Assembly: GCA_023417475.1 (NCBI GenBank)
Contig: JAEZFP010000068.1
Location: 186,001-250,000 of the forward strand
Source: Bacillota bacterium
GTDB lineage: Bacteria > Bacillota > UBA4882 > UBA8346
Direction of reading: 5' to 3'
Length of the DNA: 64,000 bases
Shown here: positions 43,299-53,139 of the stretch, piece after piece
Numbering within the stretch: the first letter of the stretch is position 1
How the letters are laid out: each line of letters begins with the position of its first letter
Notes under the pieces: generated by a model
The model's input: only the letters and a program-made list of their open reading frames with translations
Told to the model about the DNA's origin: nothing
Database searches by the model: none
Made by a program: the position numbers and the translations under genes

Positions 43299-44263
43299 GA
43301 TTGCTCCGCTTGATGCTGACTGAAATCCCATTCCAGACAAGAACAGCTACTTTGTGGTAAATCCGGCAGTTCGCTGACTTCGAAACGGTATTGCGAAAGT
43401 TGATACCACTGATCAAGCTGCTGGTTAAACTTGACGGCCGACTCAGTGAACTCAATAGCTAAGGGAATCACATCCATCATCTCTTCATTGAAGAGACTCT
43501 GTTTCCTGCCCGGCTGATAACTGGTTTCCATATTTTTTTGACGATCAATTACCGTGATCCGGTTCGTCGTTGTCAATAAAGAAGCAACCGCGCCATTTGA
43601 AGCAAATACTAGTGAATTGCAATCCCCATGGACTCCGACGGGCTGATTATTATAAGCCGTCAATTCCCCGATCGGCGTGGTGAGCCGAATCGGCTTATGC
43701 GGCTCCAGCGATTTCAGTTGTCCGTCCGGATAGAGCGCTAAGCCGTTGCGGACTTCCACCCGCCCCACCGGAGCTTGAACGGTAATCTTTTCCCCCGGCC
43801 AAAACGTAAGGCTATTGACCGCTCGGGTTTCGTAGAAATGTATGCTGATAATTTTAGCGGTAAATGAACCAAAAGGAAATTCAAAGGGAAAGACCTGAGC
43901 CAAACCATACTCGTTGGCTTCGCTCCAAAATCCGGATATTTTTCCGTTGAGGGGAAACAGGCGTCGAATCGCCCCACCGGGATAAAAAGTGATTAATTCG
44001 GCCGGGAAAACGCCAATTGGGGTTCGAATCGGTTGTTGAGTATGCAACGCGATGCTTTTTAGCTGGCCGTCTTCATAAAAAGAGAGCGAATTCCCATATT
44101 TCCGCCGGGGACCTTCATTTTCATATTGCGGGACCAACACTCCGTAATCGGTAACAAGCTCATTCGGTTGATTTAGGGTACATTCTTTTATTCCGCCGTC
44201 GCCATAACGCTCCAAACCGATTAAGCCCTGCAATTCTCCGTATTTGGTAGTATTTTCACCCAT
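43295..44263 (-). CDS. Unknown protein with repeated MORN-like segments
   Basis: The 322-residue protein has no named function that I recognise. It carries repeated short segments of the form L.FY..G.LKS (NSLSFYEDGQLKSIALHTQQPIRTPIGVFP; LITFYPGGAIRRLFPLNG; NGLALYPDGQLKSLEPHKPIRLTTPIGEL; NSLVFASNGAVASLL), spaced about 45 residues. These resemble variant MORN repeats. No signal peptide or membrane span is seen, so it is probably cytoplasmic. GGAGGTGG precedes the ATG. It is 17 bases after mutS2 and overlaps the ABM gene, so all three are one operon. Confidence 0.65.
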   Translation of the reverse strand: MGENTTKYGELQGLIGLERYGDGGIKECTLNQPNELVTDYGVLVPQYENEGPRRKYGNSLSFYEDGQLKSIALHTQQPIRTPIGVFPAELITFYPGGAIRRLFPLNGKISGFWSEANEYGLAQVFPFEFPFGSFTAKIISIHFYETRAVNSLTFWPGEKITVQAPVGRVEVRNGLALYPDGQLKSLEPHKPIRLTTPIGELTAYNNQPVGVHGDCNSLVFASNGAVASLLTTTNRITVIDRQKNMETSYQPGRKQSLFNEEMMDVIPLAIEFTESAVKFNQQLDQWYQLSQYRFEVSELPDLPQSSCSCLEWDFSQHQAEQS

Positions 44264-44280
44264 CGTGCCACCTCCGGTGA

Positions 44281-46641
44281 TTATTTTTTCAAAACGACAA
44301 CCGTTGCCCCGATACCACCCTCATTTTGTTCGGCAAATGCAAAACTTTTGACAAACGGGTGGTCTTTTAAAAATTGTTGGACTCCGATGCGCAAAGCGCC
44401 GGTACCCTTGCCGTGAATGATCCGGAAACGTTCGAGGCCCGCCAATAACGCTTGATCAAGATACTTCTCCAATTCATAAAGGGCTTCGTCCACTGTCATC
44501 CCCCGCAGATTCACTTCAGCGGAGATGTTTTTGGCCGCTTCAAGACCGGTTTCACCGCTTTTACGCCGCGGCGCAGGATTTATTTTGACTTTTGTCTCCG
44601 GAACGAGTTCCATATCGGACAAGGGCAGGTTTACCTTCATAATTCCCAATTGCACCAATGCCGAACTGTCATTCACTGCGATCACCGTTCCGGTTTGACC
44701 TAAGGAAAGCGCCCGTACTTTACTGCCCGGTTTTAGCTCGTCGGCGCTGATCAGCTCGCCGGAGAAAAGCGGTTCCGGTTTGGGTTCGCTGAATTTTTCC
44801 AAATCTTTCGCGATCCGTTGCCGGGCTTCATTGACAATACCGTTCATCTCGTCACGGGATGCTTCTTTTAACCGGCGTAACAGGTTTTCACTGTCACGAC
44901 GCGCCTCCAACAGCAATTCCCGTGCCTCAGCTTTGGCCTGCCGCAAGATCTCGGCTTTTTCCTGACGCAACTTTACCATTTCGGCTTCATATTGACTTTT
45001 GAACGACTCCCCTTTAGCCCGGGCGGCTTCGCCGGCGATCCGGTCCTCCCGCGCCCGTTTGCTGTCGGCCTCGATTTCCCGCAAAATATGTTCCACTTTC
45101 ACTTCTTCGGCAGAGATATACCCCCGGGCATTATCGACTAGGAATTTGGGGAGTCCCAATTTAGTGGCGATTTCAAACGCTTGACTGCTGCCGGGCAGAC
45201 CGATCATCAGTCGATAGGTCGGCCGGAGTGTCGCAATATCGAATTCAACTGCGGCATTGCGAATACCCGGTGTTTTATAGGCAAACACTTTTAACTCGCT
45301 ATAGTGGGTGGTGGCAACGGTGCGAACTTGCAACTCGTGAAGATGGGTCAAAATACTCATGGCTAAAGCGGCCCCTTCCGCCGGATCGGTCCCTGCCCCT
45401 AATTCATCCAACAATACTAAACAATCCGCTCCCTTGACGCCGGCCATGATCGTGACAATCTGTGTCAAATGGGAAGAGAAGGTCGATAAACTCTGCTCGA
45501 TACTTTGTTCATCGCCAATATCACAAAATACTTTTTGAAAGACTGCAAGCTTCGAACCAAGCGCGGCCGGAATATGCAATCCCGATTGCGCCATTAACGT
45601 CAGTAATCCAACGGTCTTCAACGTAACCGTCTTCCCGCCCGTATTCGGACCGGTGATCACCAACGTGTCAAAATTACGTCCCAAAAACACGGTGGTCGGA
45701 ACGACTTTCCCGGTTAATAAGGGGTGACGGGCGTCATAAAGTTCAATAAGGCCCTCGGAATTCAGTTCAGGTTCAACCGCTTGAATCGCCAAACTGTACC
45801 GACCTTTGGCGAATGCCAAGTCCAACCGCGCCAAAATTTCGACTGCAGTGGCCACCGGCTGGTGGACTTCTTTAATCCGACCCGATAGTTCGGTTAAGAT
45901 ACGGGTAATTTCTTCAACTTCCTGCGATTCGATAACCCGTAACTGATTACTGAGTTCAACCACGCTGATCGGCTCAATAAACAGGGTGGCGCCGCTAGCC
46001 GATTGATCATGAACGATTCCCGGAAACAAGGAGCGGTACTCTTGCTTCACCGGGATGACGTAGCGATCGTTCCGGACCGTGACAATCGGATCCTGTAAAT
46101 ATTTACTGTTTTCCGAAGAATGCACAATTGAATCCAATTTATCCCGGACCCGGTTTTGATAGACCTTAATCTGGGAACGTAATGAATGCAACTTTGGACT
46201 GGCGCTATCGTTCAGCTCGCCATTATCGGCAATGCACCGTTCCAACTCTCGCTCAATTGCCGGAAAAGTGGCCAACCTGCCACCCCAATCGGCAAGAATA
46301 TCCAAATTCTCCTGTTTTCCGGTTAGAAACTCCCGCATTAACCGGGAAGCCCGCATGGTTGCCCCAACTTCTTGAAGTTCAGACGCGGTAAGCACCCCGC
46401 CGATCGCCGCTTTCCGTAGGTGAAGCCGAATATCAAAAAAGCCCCCTAACGGGATGCGGTCAGCTTCAATTAACAGACTCACCGCTTCAGTGGTAATCTG
46501 TTGTTTCTCTTTAACCTCCTGAATACTGGTGACCGGACGAAGTTCTTGCGCCAATTCTTTGCCCCGCGCGGAACTGGCATAAGTAGTTAATCTATCAATA
46601 ATCTTGAAAAACTCAAGCACTGTCAGCGTTCGTTCTAACAC
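44281..46641 (-). CDS. mutS2: Endonuclease MutS2
   Basis: MutS2 limits recombination and, in Bacillus, splits stalled collided ribosomes. The 786-residue protein is typical. It has the MutS core with clamp helices, the ABC-type ATPase with GPNTGGKTVTLKT (about 334) and VLLDELGAGTDPAEG (about 413), a long coiled coil (about 515-625) and the C-terminal Smr domain with VNLRGMTVDEALYEL (about 708) and IIHGKGTGALR (about 747). It lacks the mismatch-binding domain I of MutS. The start is GTG with GAGGG 9 bases upstream. The two downstream unknown genes belong to the same transcript. Confidence 0.96.
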   Translation of the reverse strand: MLERTLTVLEFFKIIDRLTTYASSARGKELAQELRPVTSIQEVKEKQQITTEAVSLLIEADRIPLGGFFDIRLHLRKAAIGGVLTASELQEVGATMRASRLMREFLTGKQENLDILADWGGRLATFPAIERELERCIADNGELNDSASPKLHSLRSQIKVYQNRVRDKLDSIVHSSENSKYLQDPIVTVRNDRYVIPVKQEYRSLFPGIVHDQSASGATLFIEPISVVELSNQLRVIESQEVEEITRILTELSGRIKEVHQPVATAVEILARLDLAFAKGRYSLAIQAVEPELNSEGLIELYDARHPLLTGKVVPTTVFLGRNFDTLVITGPNTGGKTVTLKTVGLLTLMAQSGLHIPAALGSKLAVFQKVFCDIGDEQSIEQSLSTFSSHLTQIVTIMAGVKGADCLVLLDELGAGTDPAEGAALAMSILTHLHELQVRTVATTHYSELKVFAYKTPGIRNAAVEFDIATLRPTYRLMIGLPGSSQAFEIATKLGLPKFLVDNARGYISAEEVKVEHILREIEADSKRAREDRIAGEAARAKGESFKSQYEAEMVKLRQEKAEILRQAKAEARELLLEARRDSENLLRRLKEASRDEMNGIVNEARQRIAKDLEKFSEPKPEPLFSGELISADELKPGSKVRALSLGQTGTVIAVNDSSALVQLGIMKVNLPLSDMELVPETKVKINPAPRRKSGETGLEAAKNISAEVNLRGMTVDEALYELEKYLDQALLAGLERFRIIHGKGTGALRIGVQQFLKDHPFVKSFAFAEQNEGGIGATVVVLKK

Positions 46642-46775
46642 TGATTACAACCCTCTTTTCCTCTGAAATCTTCAAAACGCGCTTAATAAATATATGCCCA
46701 TTTATTTCGGGATCATATTCTCGTAATCCTTTCTGGCGAACCGCTCGTTTTTGTTTCCACTTTAAAAAATTGTAA

Positions 46776-46801
46776 AAGGGAGAGGCCTTTGCCGCTCCCT
46801 T
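46776..46801 (-). terminator. Terminator of lon
   Basis: AAGGGAG and CTCCCTT form a 7-bp stem with a 12-base loop, 25 bases after the lon stop, and TTACAATTTTTT follows on the minus strand. Confidence 0.75.
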
Positions 46802-46825
46802 CCCATTATATCATAAATAATGAAA

Positions 46826-49186
46826 CTAACCGACTGAAACAACTTGCATTTTGGGGACCAACGCCTCGCGCCACACCTCATCCATGGATTCCACCGGAAC
46901 CACAGCGACTTTGCGTAAGATATTGACTGGAATCTCTTCCAGGTCTTTCTGGTTTTCTTTCGGGATCAGGATTTTCTTGATTCCGCCGCGATGGGCGGCC
47001 AACAGTTTTTCTTTTAACCCGCCGATCGGCAGTACCCGGCCACGCAGGGTAATCTCTCCGGTCATCGCCACATCTTTCCGAATCGGGCGATTGGTCAAGG
47101 CGGAAACCAAGGCAGTCGCAATGGTGATTCCCGCCGAGGGACCATCTTTTGGAATCGCCCCTTCCGGAACATGGATATGCAGATCATAACGTTCATGGAA
47201 ATCTTCCGGAATGCCCAACTCTTTGACCCGGGAACGAATATAGCTGTAAGCGGCGTGCGCTGATTCCCGCATCACTTCGCCGAGTTTACCGGTTAAGAGC
47301 AACTGACCTTTTCCTTTGACCAAGGACACCTCAACCAGCAAAATATCGCCGCCAACCTCAGTCCAGGCAAGGCCGGTCGCCAAACCGATTTGATCGATTT
47401 CTTCCGCCAGATTGTGACGGAACTTTGGCGCACCCAAATATTTATCAAGGTAAACCTTGTTTAAACGGATCGACTTCCGGGAAGATTTCACGATATCCAA
47501 AGCAGCTTTCCGGCAAACGGTCGCTAGCTGTCGTTCCAGGCTACGCACTCCCGATTCGCGAGTGTAACCGGCGATCAACTGCCGCAGAAACTTCTCGTTG
47601 AAAACAATGCTCTTTTCATCAAGTCCGTGTTCTTTCACTTTTTTCGGAACCAAATGCCGTTTGGCGATTTCAACTTTCTCCTCTTCGGTATAACCGGATA
47701 AGTTGATCACTTCCATCCGATCCAATAAAGGTCGGGGAATCCCGTGGAACGTATTGGCGGTGGTAATAAATAGCACTTGGGAAAGATCAAAGGATAATTC
47801 GAGATAATGATCGCCAAAATTACAGTTTTGTTCCGGGTCAAGCACCTCAAGTAACGCCGAAGCCGGGTCGCCACGGAAGTCCGAGCTCATCTTGTCAATC
47901 TCGTCCAACAAGATCACTGGATTTTTAGTTCCAGCTTGCTTCATAATCTGAATGATCTTACCGGGCATCGCTCCAACATAAGTGCGACGATGCCCGCGGA
48001 TTTCAGCTTCGTCGCGTACCCCGCCTAGGGAGAAACGGACAAATTTACGATTCAACGAGCGGGCAACCGATTTTGCCAATGAAGTTTTCCCAACCCCGGG
48101 CGGTCCGACCAGACACAAAATCGGCCCTTTCAATGCTTTGGTCAATTGGCATACCGCCAGATACTCAAGGATACGCTCTTTCACTTTTTCCAAACCGTAA
48201 TGGTCTTCGTTTAAGACAACCTCAGCCGCACCTACATCCAAATTATCCTCAGTCAACTTGTTCCACGGCAGGGCCAAGATCCAATCAATATAATTCCGGA
48301 CGACAGTTGCCTCGGCAGCCATCGGCGGCATCTTGGACAAACGGTCGATCTCTTTCAGCGCTTTTTCCTCAACTTCTTGCGGGACAGTTAACTCAGCCAG
48401 TTTGGAACGTAGTTCTTCGACTTCGGCAGCCCGTTCATCGCCGTCGCCAAGTTCTTTTTGAATAGCTTTCATCTGTTCCCGTAAATAATATTCTTTCTGG
48501 GTCTTTTCCATCTGTTTCCGGACGCGTAAGTGAATCTTCCGTTCCATCTCCAGAATATCAATCTCCTTCACCAGAAAGGCACAAAGCGTCTCCAAGCGGG
48601 ATTGTGAAGTGACCGCTTCCAAAATATCCTGTTTCTCTTCCACTTTCAAATTCAAATGGGATGAGATAATGTCAGCCAACCGCCCCGGATCCTCGATATT
48701 TGAGACCGAGGTCAACACTTCCGGGGGAATTTTTTTACTTAATTTAATCAATTGCTCAAATTGGTAAAGCGTTGAACGCATTAAAGCTTCAACTTCGACC
48801 GTCTTTTCATCGGACTCGGGAACTTCTTCCAATTGCACCCGATAATGCGGTTCTGATTGAAGAAATTTGACAATTTTGGCCCGTTGCAGACCTTCCACCA
48901 AGACCCGAATGGTCCCATCAGGTAGCTTTAATAATTGTTTAACCTCGGCAATGGTTCCCATCGCATAAATATCTTCCGGTTCCGGTTCATTGACCTTTGC
49001 CTGACGCTGGGCGGCCAAAACGATTAAACGATCTTGAACCATCGCCTCTTCCAAGGCGCTAATGGATTTGTCCCTACCAACATCCAACGGGATGACCATA
49101 AATGGAAAAACGATCATTCCCCGCAAGGGCAGTAAAGGTAAATTTTCTTTAAACGGAACAGCTTCTTGTTCTCCTACATTTAACAC
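46826..49186 (-). CDS. lon: ATP-dependent protease Lon (LonA)
   Basis: Lon is a hexameric AAA+ serine protease that degrades misfolded and some regulatory proteins in the cytoplasm. The 786-residue chain has an N-terminal LAN domain (1-200), Walker A GPPGVGKTSLAKS (about 360), Walker B VILLDEIDKM (about 421), and the protease domain with the Ser-Lys dyad: Ser in PKDGPSAGITIATAL (about 682) and Lys in PIGGLKEKLLAAHRGG (about 724). It is the usual length. The start is GTG, with GGAGGTGG 6 bases upstream. No CIRCE is seen near it. Confidence 0.97.
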   Translation of the reverse strand: MLNVGEQEAVPFKENLPLLPLRGMIVFPFMVIPLDVGRDKSISALEEAMVQDRLIVLAAQRQAKVNEPEPEDIYAMGTIAEVKQLLKLPDGTIRVLVEGLQRAKIVKFLQSEPHYRVQLEEVPESDEKTVEVEALMRSTLYQFEQLIKLSKKIPPEVLTSVSNIEDPGRLADIISSHLNLKVEEKQDILEAVTSQSRLETLCAFLVKEIDILEMERKIHLRVRKQMEKTQKEYYLREQMKAIQKELGDGDERAAEVEELRSKLAELTVPQEVEEKALKEIDRLSKMPPMAAEATVVRNYIDWILALPWNKLTEDNLDVGAAEVVLNEDHYGLEKVKERILEYLAVCQLTKALKGPILCLVGPPGVGKTSLAKSVARSLNRKFVRFSLGGVRDEAEIRGHRRTYVGAMPGKIIQIMKQAGTKNPVILLDEIDKMSSDFRGDPASALLEVLDPEQNCNFGDHYLELSFDLSQVLFITTANTFHGIPRPLLDRMEVINLSGYTEEEKVEIAKRHLVPKKVKEHGLDEKSIVFNEKFLRQLIAGYTRESGVRSLERQLATVCRKAALDIVKSSRKSIRLNKVYLDKYLGAPKFRHNLAEEIDQIGLATGLAWTEVGGDILLVEVSLVKGKGQLLLTGKLGEVMRESAHAAYSYIRSRVKELGIPEDFHERYDLHIHVPEGAIPKDGPSAGITIATALVSALTNRPIRKDVAMTGEITLRGRVLPIGGLKEKLLAAHRGGIKKILIPKENQKDLEEIPVNILRKVAVVPVESMDEVWREALVPKMQVVSVG

Positions 49187-49278
49187 CGGCTACCACCTCC
49201 TGCAGCTAATCCATGATTTTTCTTATAGTTATAACAAGAAATATATTCGTTGAAGTATTTGGAGTTCCTTTCTGTAAA

Positions 49279-49298
49279 TATTGGAGAAAACGCCAATA
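49279..49298 (-). terminator. Weak terminator after the ABC-F gene
   Basis: TATTGG/CCAATA stem (6 bp) with an 8-base loop, 17 bases after the stop, followed by TTTACAG on the minus strand, a poor U-run. Confidence 0.4.
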
Positions 49299-49314
49299 CT
49301 CCTGATCGTTCAGA

Positions 49315-51213
49315 TTAAGCCAATTCTCCTTGGAGTCGTTCCCATTCGGCATATGCCTTAGCCAAATCGGTTTCGATCGTTTCCAATTTCGAACTTAACT
49401 CAATCGTTTGCACATAATCGGTACTGATTTGAGGATCACAAAGCCGTTGCTGAAGTTGGCTTTTACCCTCCTCTAACTCGTAAATAACCTTTTCGAGCTG
49501 TTCTAAAGCCCGCTGTTTCTTCTTTTGCTCCCGCTGAACCTCTTTGGTCTGTTCCCGTCGGGCTTGAGCCTCGCTTTTGGGCTTTTCAACCTCGCTTTGA
49601 CCATTCGTTTTGCTGGTATGCCAGAGCAGATAATCATCATATGATTCAAATTGATGCAAAGTCCCTTCATCAATTACCAAGAAACGTTGCGCGACTTGTG
49701 TTAAAAAGTAACGATCATGAGAGACTAACAACACTGTCCCGGGATACTCGCTGATCGCCTCTTCCAATACCTCGATCGAATCCAAATCAAGATGATTGGT
49801 CGGTTCATCGAGGATCAAAAAGTTCGCTTTGGATAAAATCAAACGAATCAGCCCTAAACGTCTACGCTCGCCGCCGCTTAGGTCGGCCATGGATTTGAAG
49901 ACATCTTCACCCCGGAATAAAAAACGGGCTAAAATCGTACGGGCTTCCGTATTATCAAGGTCCGCCATTGCCATCACTTGGCTAAACGGCGTTCCTTCGA
50001 TATCGGATTCCGCCGTAAACTGTGAAAAATAACCGGGCTGAACTTCGTATCCAAACCGCACTTGACCGTCATCAGGCTGTTCCTGGCCCATAATCATCTT
50101 TAAAAGAGTGGTTTTTCCCGAACCATTCGGGCCAATTAAGCCAACCTTCTCGCCAGCCCAAAGTTGCAGATTGATCCGATCCAGCAACAATCGGAAACCA
50201 AAGGTTTTGGAAAGGGCTTCAACCTCAAGAACTTTTTTGCCAGTCGCTTCGATACCCCGAAATGTCATTTTCACCGTTGTGACATCTGTTTGAGGTCGCT
50301 CAACTCGCTCCATTAAGTTCAAGCGTTTCTCGATACTATGCGCTTTTCGCTTGCTTTTTTCGGTGGAGCGTGATTCACGGACAAACTTTTCCTGACGGGC
50401 AATCTCCCGTTGTTGCAAGTCATACGCTTTTAACTGCGCTTGATATAAAGCCGCTTTTTGTTGCCGGTAAGATGAGTAATTCCCTTTAAACCGGGTCAAC
50501 CGACAGTTTTCGATCTCAAAAATCCCTTGTATCACACGATCCAGGAAAAAACGGTCATGGGAGATGAGCAATACCGCTCCTTTGAAATCCTGCAAAAATT
50601 GCTCCAGCCATTCAATGGAATTGATATCCAAGTAGTTGGTGGGCTCGTCCAACAATAAAATATCATTGGCGGAGAGCAGAATTTTGGCCAACCCCAAGCG
50701 CGTCCGCTCTCCACCGCTGAAAGTAGCTGCCGTGTCGGCCCAACGTTCTTTGGGGATGCCTAAACCGCGCAAAACGCCCTGAATCCTGCCCTCGACCAGA
50801 TAGCCGCCTTTCTGTTCAAACAGCTCTGTCAGTTGATGATGTTCTTCAATCAACCGTTCTAAGGCGTCCGGCTCAATTCCCGGTTCCGACATTGCCGCCT
50901 GTAATTGGTGCAGTTGATTTTGAAGTTCATCAAGGTTTTGGAAGATACTGCGCAATTCTTGATAAACCGTAAGTTCATCGCTAAAATCGGCTTCTTGGCG
51001 TAAATATCCGATTTGACTGTTTTGAGTCCAAGCTATGGAACCAAGATCATAGTCTTCCTGATTCGTGATGATCCGCATCAATGTGGTTTTTCCGGATCCG
51101 TTTTTCCCGACGAGACCCCATTTTTCACCGGCATGAATCTCGAATGTCACACCTTGTAAAAGCGGAACCGCGCCATAATATTTTTCTAGTTCGCGAATTT
51201 GTAATAATGCCAT
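49315..51213 (-). CDS. ABC-F family ATPase (ribosome-associated, Uup/YdiF-like)
   Basis: ABC-F proteins bind the ribosomal E site and relieve stalls or protect against antibiotics. They have no membrane domain. The 632-residue protein has two ATPase domains: Walker A GKNGSGKTT (about 37-45) and GPNGSGKTT (about 359), signatures FSGGERTRLGL and LSGGERRRLGL, and Walker B LLLDEPTNYLD and LILDEPTNHLD. The linker between the domains has the arm region (about 240-310, rich in Lys/Arg/Gln) and a C-terminal coiled coil (about 545-630). The Uup or YdiF subtype is likely; an antibiotic role cannot be judged. Confidence 0.93.
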   Translation of the reverse strand: MALLQIRELEKYYGAVPLLQGVTFEIHAGEKWGLVGKNGSGKTTLMRIITNQEDYDLGSIAWTQNSQIGYLRQEADFSDELTVYQELRSIFQNLDELQNQLHQLQAAMSEPGIEPDALERLIEEHHQLTELFEQKGGYLVEGRIQGVLRGLGIPKERWADTAATFSGGERTRLGLAKILLSANDILLLDEPTNYLDINSIEWLEQFLQDFKGAVLLISHDRFFLDRVIQGIFEIENCRLTRFKGNYSSYRQQKAALYQAQLKAYDLQQREIARQEKFVRESRSTEKSKRKAHSIEKRLNLMERVERPQTDVTTVKMTFRGIEATGKKVLEVEALSKTFGFRLLLDRINLQLWAGEKVGLIGPNGSGKTTLLKMIMGQEQPDDGQVRFGYEVQPGYFSQFTAESDIEGTPFSQVMAMADLDNTEARTILARFLFRGEDVFKSMADLSGGERRRLGLIRLILSKANFLILDEPTNHLDLDSIEVLEEAISEYPGTVLLVSHDRYFLTQVAQRFLVIDEGTLHQFESYDDYLLWHTSKTNGQSEVEKPKSEAQARREQTKEVQREQKKKQRALEQLEKVIYELEEGKSQLQQRLCDPQISTDYVQTIELSSKLETIETDLAKAYAEWERLQGELA

Positions 51214-51271
51214 GCTTCAACCTGCCTAGCGTAATAAAGAAATCACAAAAATAATATGGTCCCATTAACGA

Positions 51272-51847
51272 TTAGCGAATCAACCCCATCCGGTTGAGCG
51301 GCCAAAATCTCCACCAAGCCTGACCCTTGACATCCTTAATGGGCAATGTCCCCCAATAACGACTATCCTGGCTGTTATTACGATTATCTCCCATCATAAA
51401 TAACTGCCCCTCCGGGATAATTATTGGGCTAAATTCCGAAATCGGCGCCCGATCAGGGGTAATATAGGACTCCGGCAACGGTTTATTATTAATATAAACA
51501 ACGCCGCCATGGACCCGTAAGGTTTCACCCGGCAAACCGATGACCCGTTTAACGAAATCTTCAGAGGAACCGGCTTCAACCGGTGGTTTAAAGATAATCA
51601 CATCATAACGTTGGGGCGTTTTAAACCAATACGCCGTTTTATTAAGTAAGAAACGGTCTTGAACTTCAATGGTCGGGACCATCGAAGGAGAGGGTACAAA
51701 CCGTGATTCTAAAAAGAAAGTGTGGATCACTAAAAATAACACCACTGCCGGAACAACCACTTCCAAAATATCTCTGACAAATTGCTTGATTGAATAAGGT
51801 TTCTTGGACGATTGGACTTTTTTTCCGTTTTTATTGGTCATATTCAT
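51272..51847 (-). CDS. sipS: Type I signal peptidase
   Basis: This enzyme cleaves signal peptides on the outer face of the membrane. The 191-residue protein has one N-terminal span (about 29-46, EVVVPAVVLFLVIHTFF), the nucleophile Ser 55 in PSPSMVPT, the general base Lys 100 in DFVKRVIGLPGE, and box E GDNRNNSQDSRYWG (about 152-165). This is the short Gram-positive form. GAGG lies 4 bases before the ATG; the ATG two codons on is also possible. A good promoter is upstream. Confidence 0.95.
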   Translation of the reverse strand: MNMTNKNGKKVQSSKKPYSIKQFVRDILEVVVPAVVLFLVIHTFFLESRFVPSPSMVPTIEVQDRFLLNKTAYWFKTPQRYDVIIFKPPVEAGSSEDFVKRVIGLPGETLRVHGGVVYINNKPLPESYITPDRAPISEFSPIIIPEGQLFMMGDNRNNSQDSRYWGTLPIKDVKGQAWWRFWPLNRMGLIR

Positions 51848-51908
51848 TTCACCTCAGGTAGATTTACCTTGATAAACGTACGTCAGTTAAAAAAATTTCA
51901 GCATGTCA

Positions 51909-51936
51909 ATTATAACATAAAATTATTCATTGTTAA
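51909..51936 (-). promoter_or_regulatory. Sigma-A promoter of sipS
   Basis: On the minus strand TTAACA (51931-51936), 16 bases, TATAAT (51909-51914), with TG one base before the -10. It lies 61 bases before the sipS ATG. Confidence 0.82.
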
Positions 51937-51998
51937 TTTCCAATTCGTCCAAATCCAGAATAATATTATTTTCTTTCTCTAGTTGGAATACGGTTCGA

Positions 51999-52751
51999 CT
52001 AACGCGGATCGCGACGGATCAAATCACCGTCTCGCGCTAATTGGCTAAGCGTCACGAACTTATAACCTTTCGCTCTCAGCCCTTGAATTATTTCCGGTAA
52101 CGCCAAGTGAATTTGTTTGCTAGAGTCGCTGGCGTGACAGAGTATAATCGCTCCGGCGAATGTTTTGGATAAAACCCGGTTGACCATATACTGCGCCCCC
52201 GGATTTTTCCAATCCAAAGAATCAACCGACCAAATAATCGTTTCAAATCCCAATTCACGGGCGGTATCAATTACCAAGTCATCATAATCGCCGTTGGGGG
52301 GACGAAAATAGGGAGCTACCTTATTAACAACCGAAAGCAAATCTTGATGTGCTTTGCTAATATTATTCTTCACCACATCCTTCGGGTATTCGCTTAGATT
52401 AATATGACGGTCGCCATGACTGGCGATCTCATGTCCGTCGTTGTAAATCATTTTGAGCGCGTCCCGGTTACGAACTGCCCAGGGTCCGGATATGAAAAAC
52501 GTAGCCGGCACCTGATTTTGTTTTAAAACATTCAACACCAGCGGCAAAGTTTTATCTCCCCAACTGATATCAAAGGTCAAACAGATTTCCGGCACTCCTT
52601 TTTTCACATAAAATACCGGCATCTCTCTTGTAAATCGTCCCTCAGTAGCCCAATATCCGCAATTAAACAAGCCAACCAAATAGCCCAACCCAAAAACGAC
52701 CGCCAGCACAATCGCGATCCCTACCAGTGAACGCATATAAAAAACCCGCAC
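51999..52751 (-). CDS. Polysaccharide deacetylase, PdaB-type sporulation protein
   Basis: The 250-residue protein has an N-terminal membrane anchor (about 9-27) and a NodB deacetylase domain: motif 1 LTFDISWGD (Asp, about 58-66), motif 2 SHGDRHI (metal His, about 111-117), motif 3 FRPPNGDYDD (about 148) and LCHASDSSKQ near the end (His, motif 5). TFDISWG in place of TFDDGP is typical of the PdaB and YlxY sporulation group. PdaB is needed for spore stability in Bacillus. The GTG start has AAAGGTGG upstream. It is followed by sipS, and hup lies upstream. Confidence 0.9.
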   Translation of the reverse strand: MRVFYMRSLVGIAIVLAVVFGLGYLVGLFNCGYWATEGRFTREMPVFYVKKGVPEICLTFDISWGDKTLPLVLNVLKQNQVPATFFISGPWAVRNRDALKMIYNDGHEIASHGDRHINLSEYPKDVVKNNISKAHQDLLSVVNKVAPYFRPPNGDYDDLVIDTARELGFETIIWSVDSLDWKNPGAQYMVNRVLSKTFAGAIILCHASDSSKQIHLALPEIIQGLRAKGYKFVTLSQLARDGDLIRRDPR

Positions 52752-52819
52752 TCAGATCCCACCTTTCCTGCAATAATGTTATTCGACAGGAATTTCGGTA
52801 AGAACGGTACGGATATAAA

Positions 52820-52845
52820 AAGAATGGACCGAACGGTCCATTCTT
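52820..52845 (-). terminator. Terminator of the HU gene
   Basis: AAGAATGGACCG/CGGTCCATTCTT, a 12-bp stem 15 bases after the stop, followed by TTTATATCC on the minus strand. Confidence 0.85.
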
Positions 52846-52860
52846 AGATATTACCATTTA

Positions 52861-53139
52861 TTACTTCTTGCCCACAGCATCTTTCAAAGCTTTGCCAGCT
52901 TTAAACACCGGGACTTTTCTGGCAGCGATCTTAATTTCAGCGCCAGTTTGAGGGTTGCGGCCTTTGCGGGCCTCCCGCTTACGGACTTCAAAGCTTCCAA
53001 AGCCCACTAATTGAACTTTTTCACCTTTGGCTAATGCTTGGGTCATAGCGCTAATAACTGCGTCAATCGCTTTTCCCGAATCCTTTTTGGTTAAACCACT
53101 CTTCTCGGCGACTTTGTCGATGAGTTCGGTTTTGGTCAT
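52861..53139 (-). CDS. hup: DNA-binding protein HU
   Basis: HU is the small dimeric nucleoid protein that bends DNA. The 92-residue product has the helical N-terminal half (MTKTELIDKVAEKSGLTKKD) and the DNA-binding arm with VQLVGFGSFEVRKREARKGRNPQTG (about 44-68), including the Pro that inserts between bases. GGAAGGAGGTGAA precedes the ATG, a very strong ribosome site that fits an abundant protein. It lies 382 bases from spoIVA. Confidence 0.97.
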   Translation of the reverse strand: MTKTELIDKVAEKSGLTKKDSGKAIDAVISAMTQALAKGEKVQLVGFGSFEVRKREARKGRNPQTGAEIKIAARKVPVFKAGKALKDAVGKK

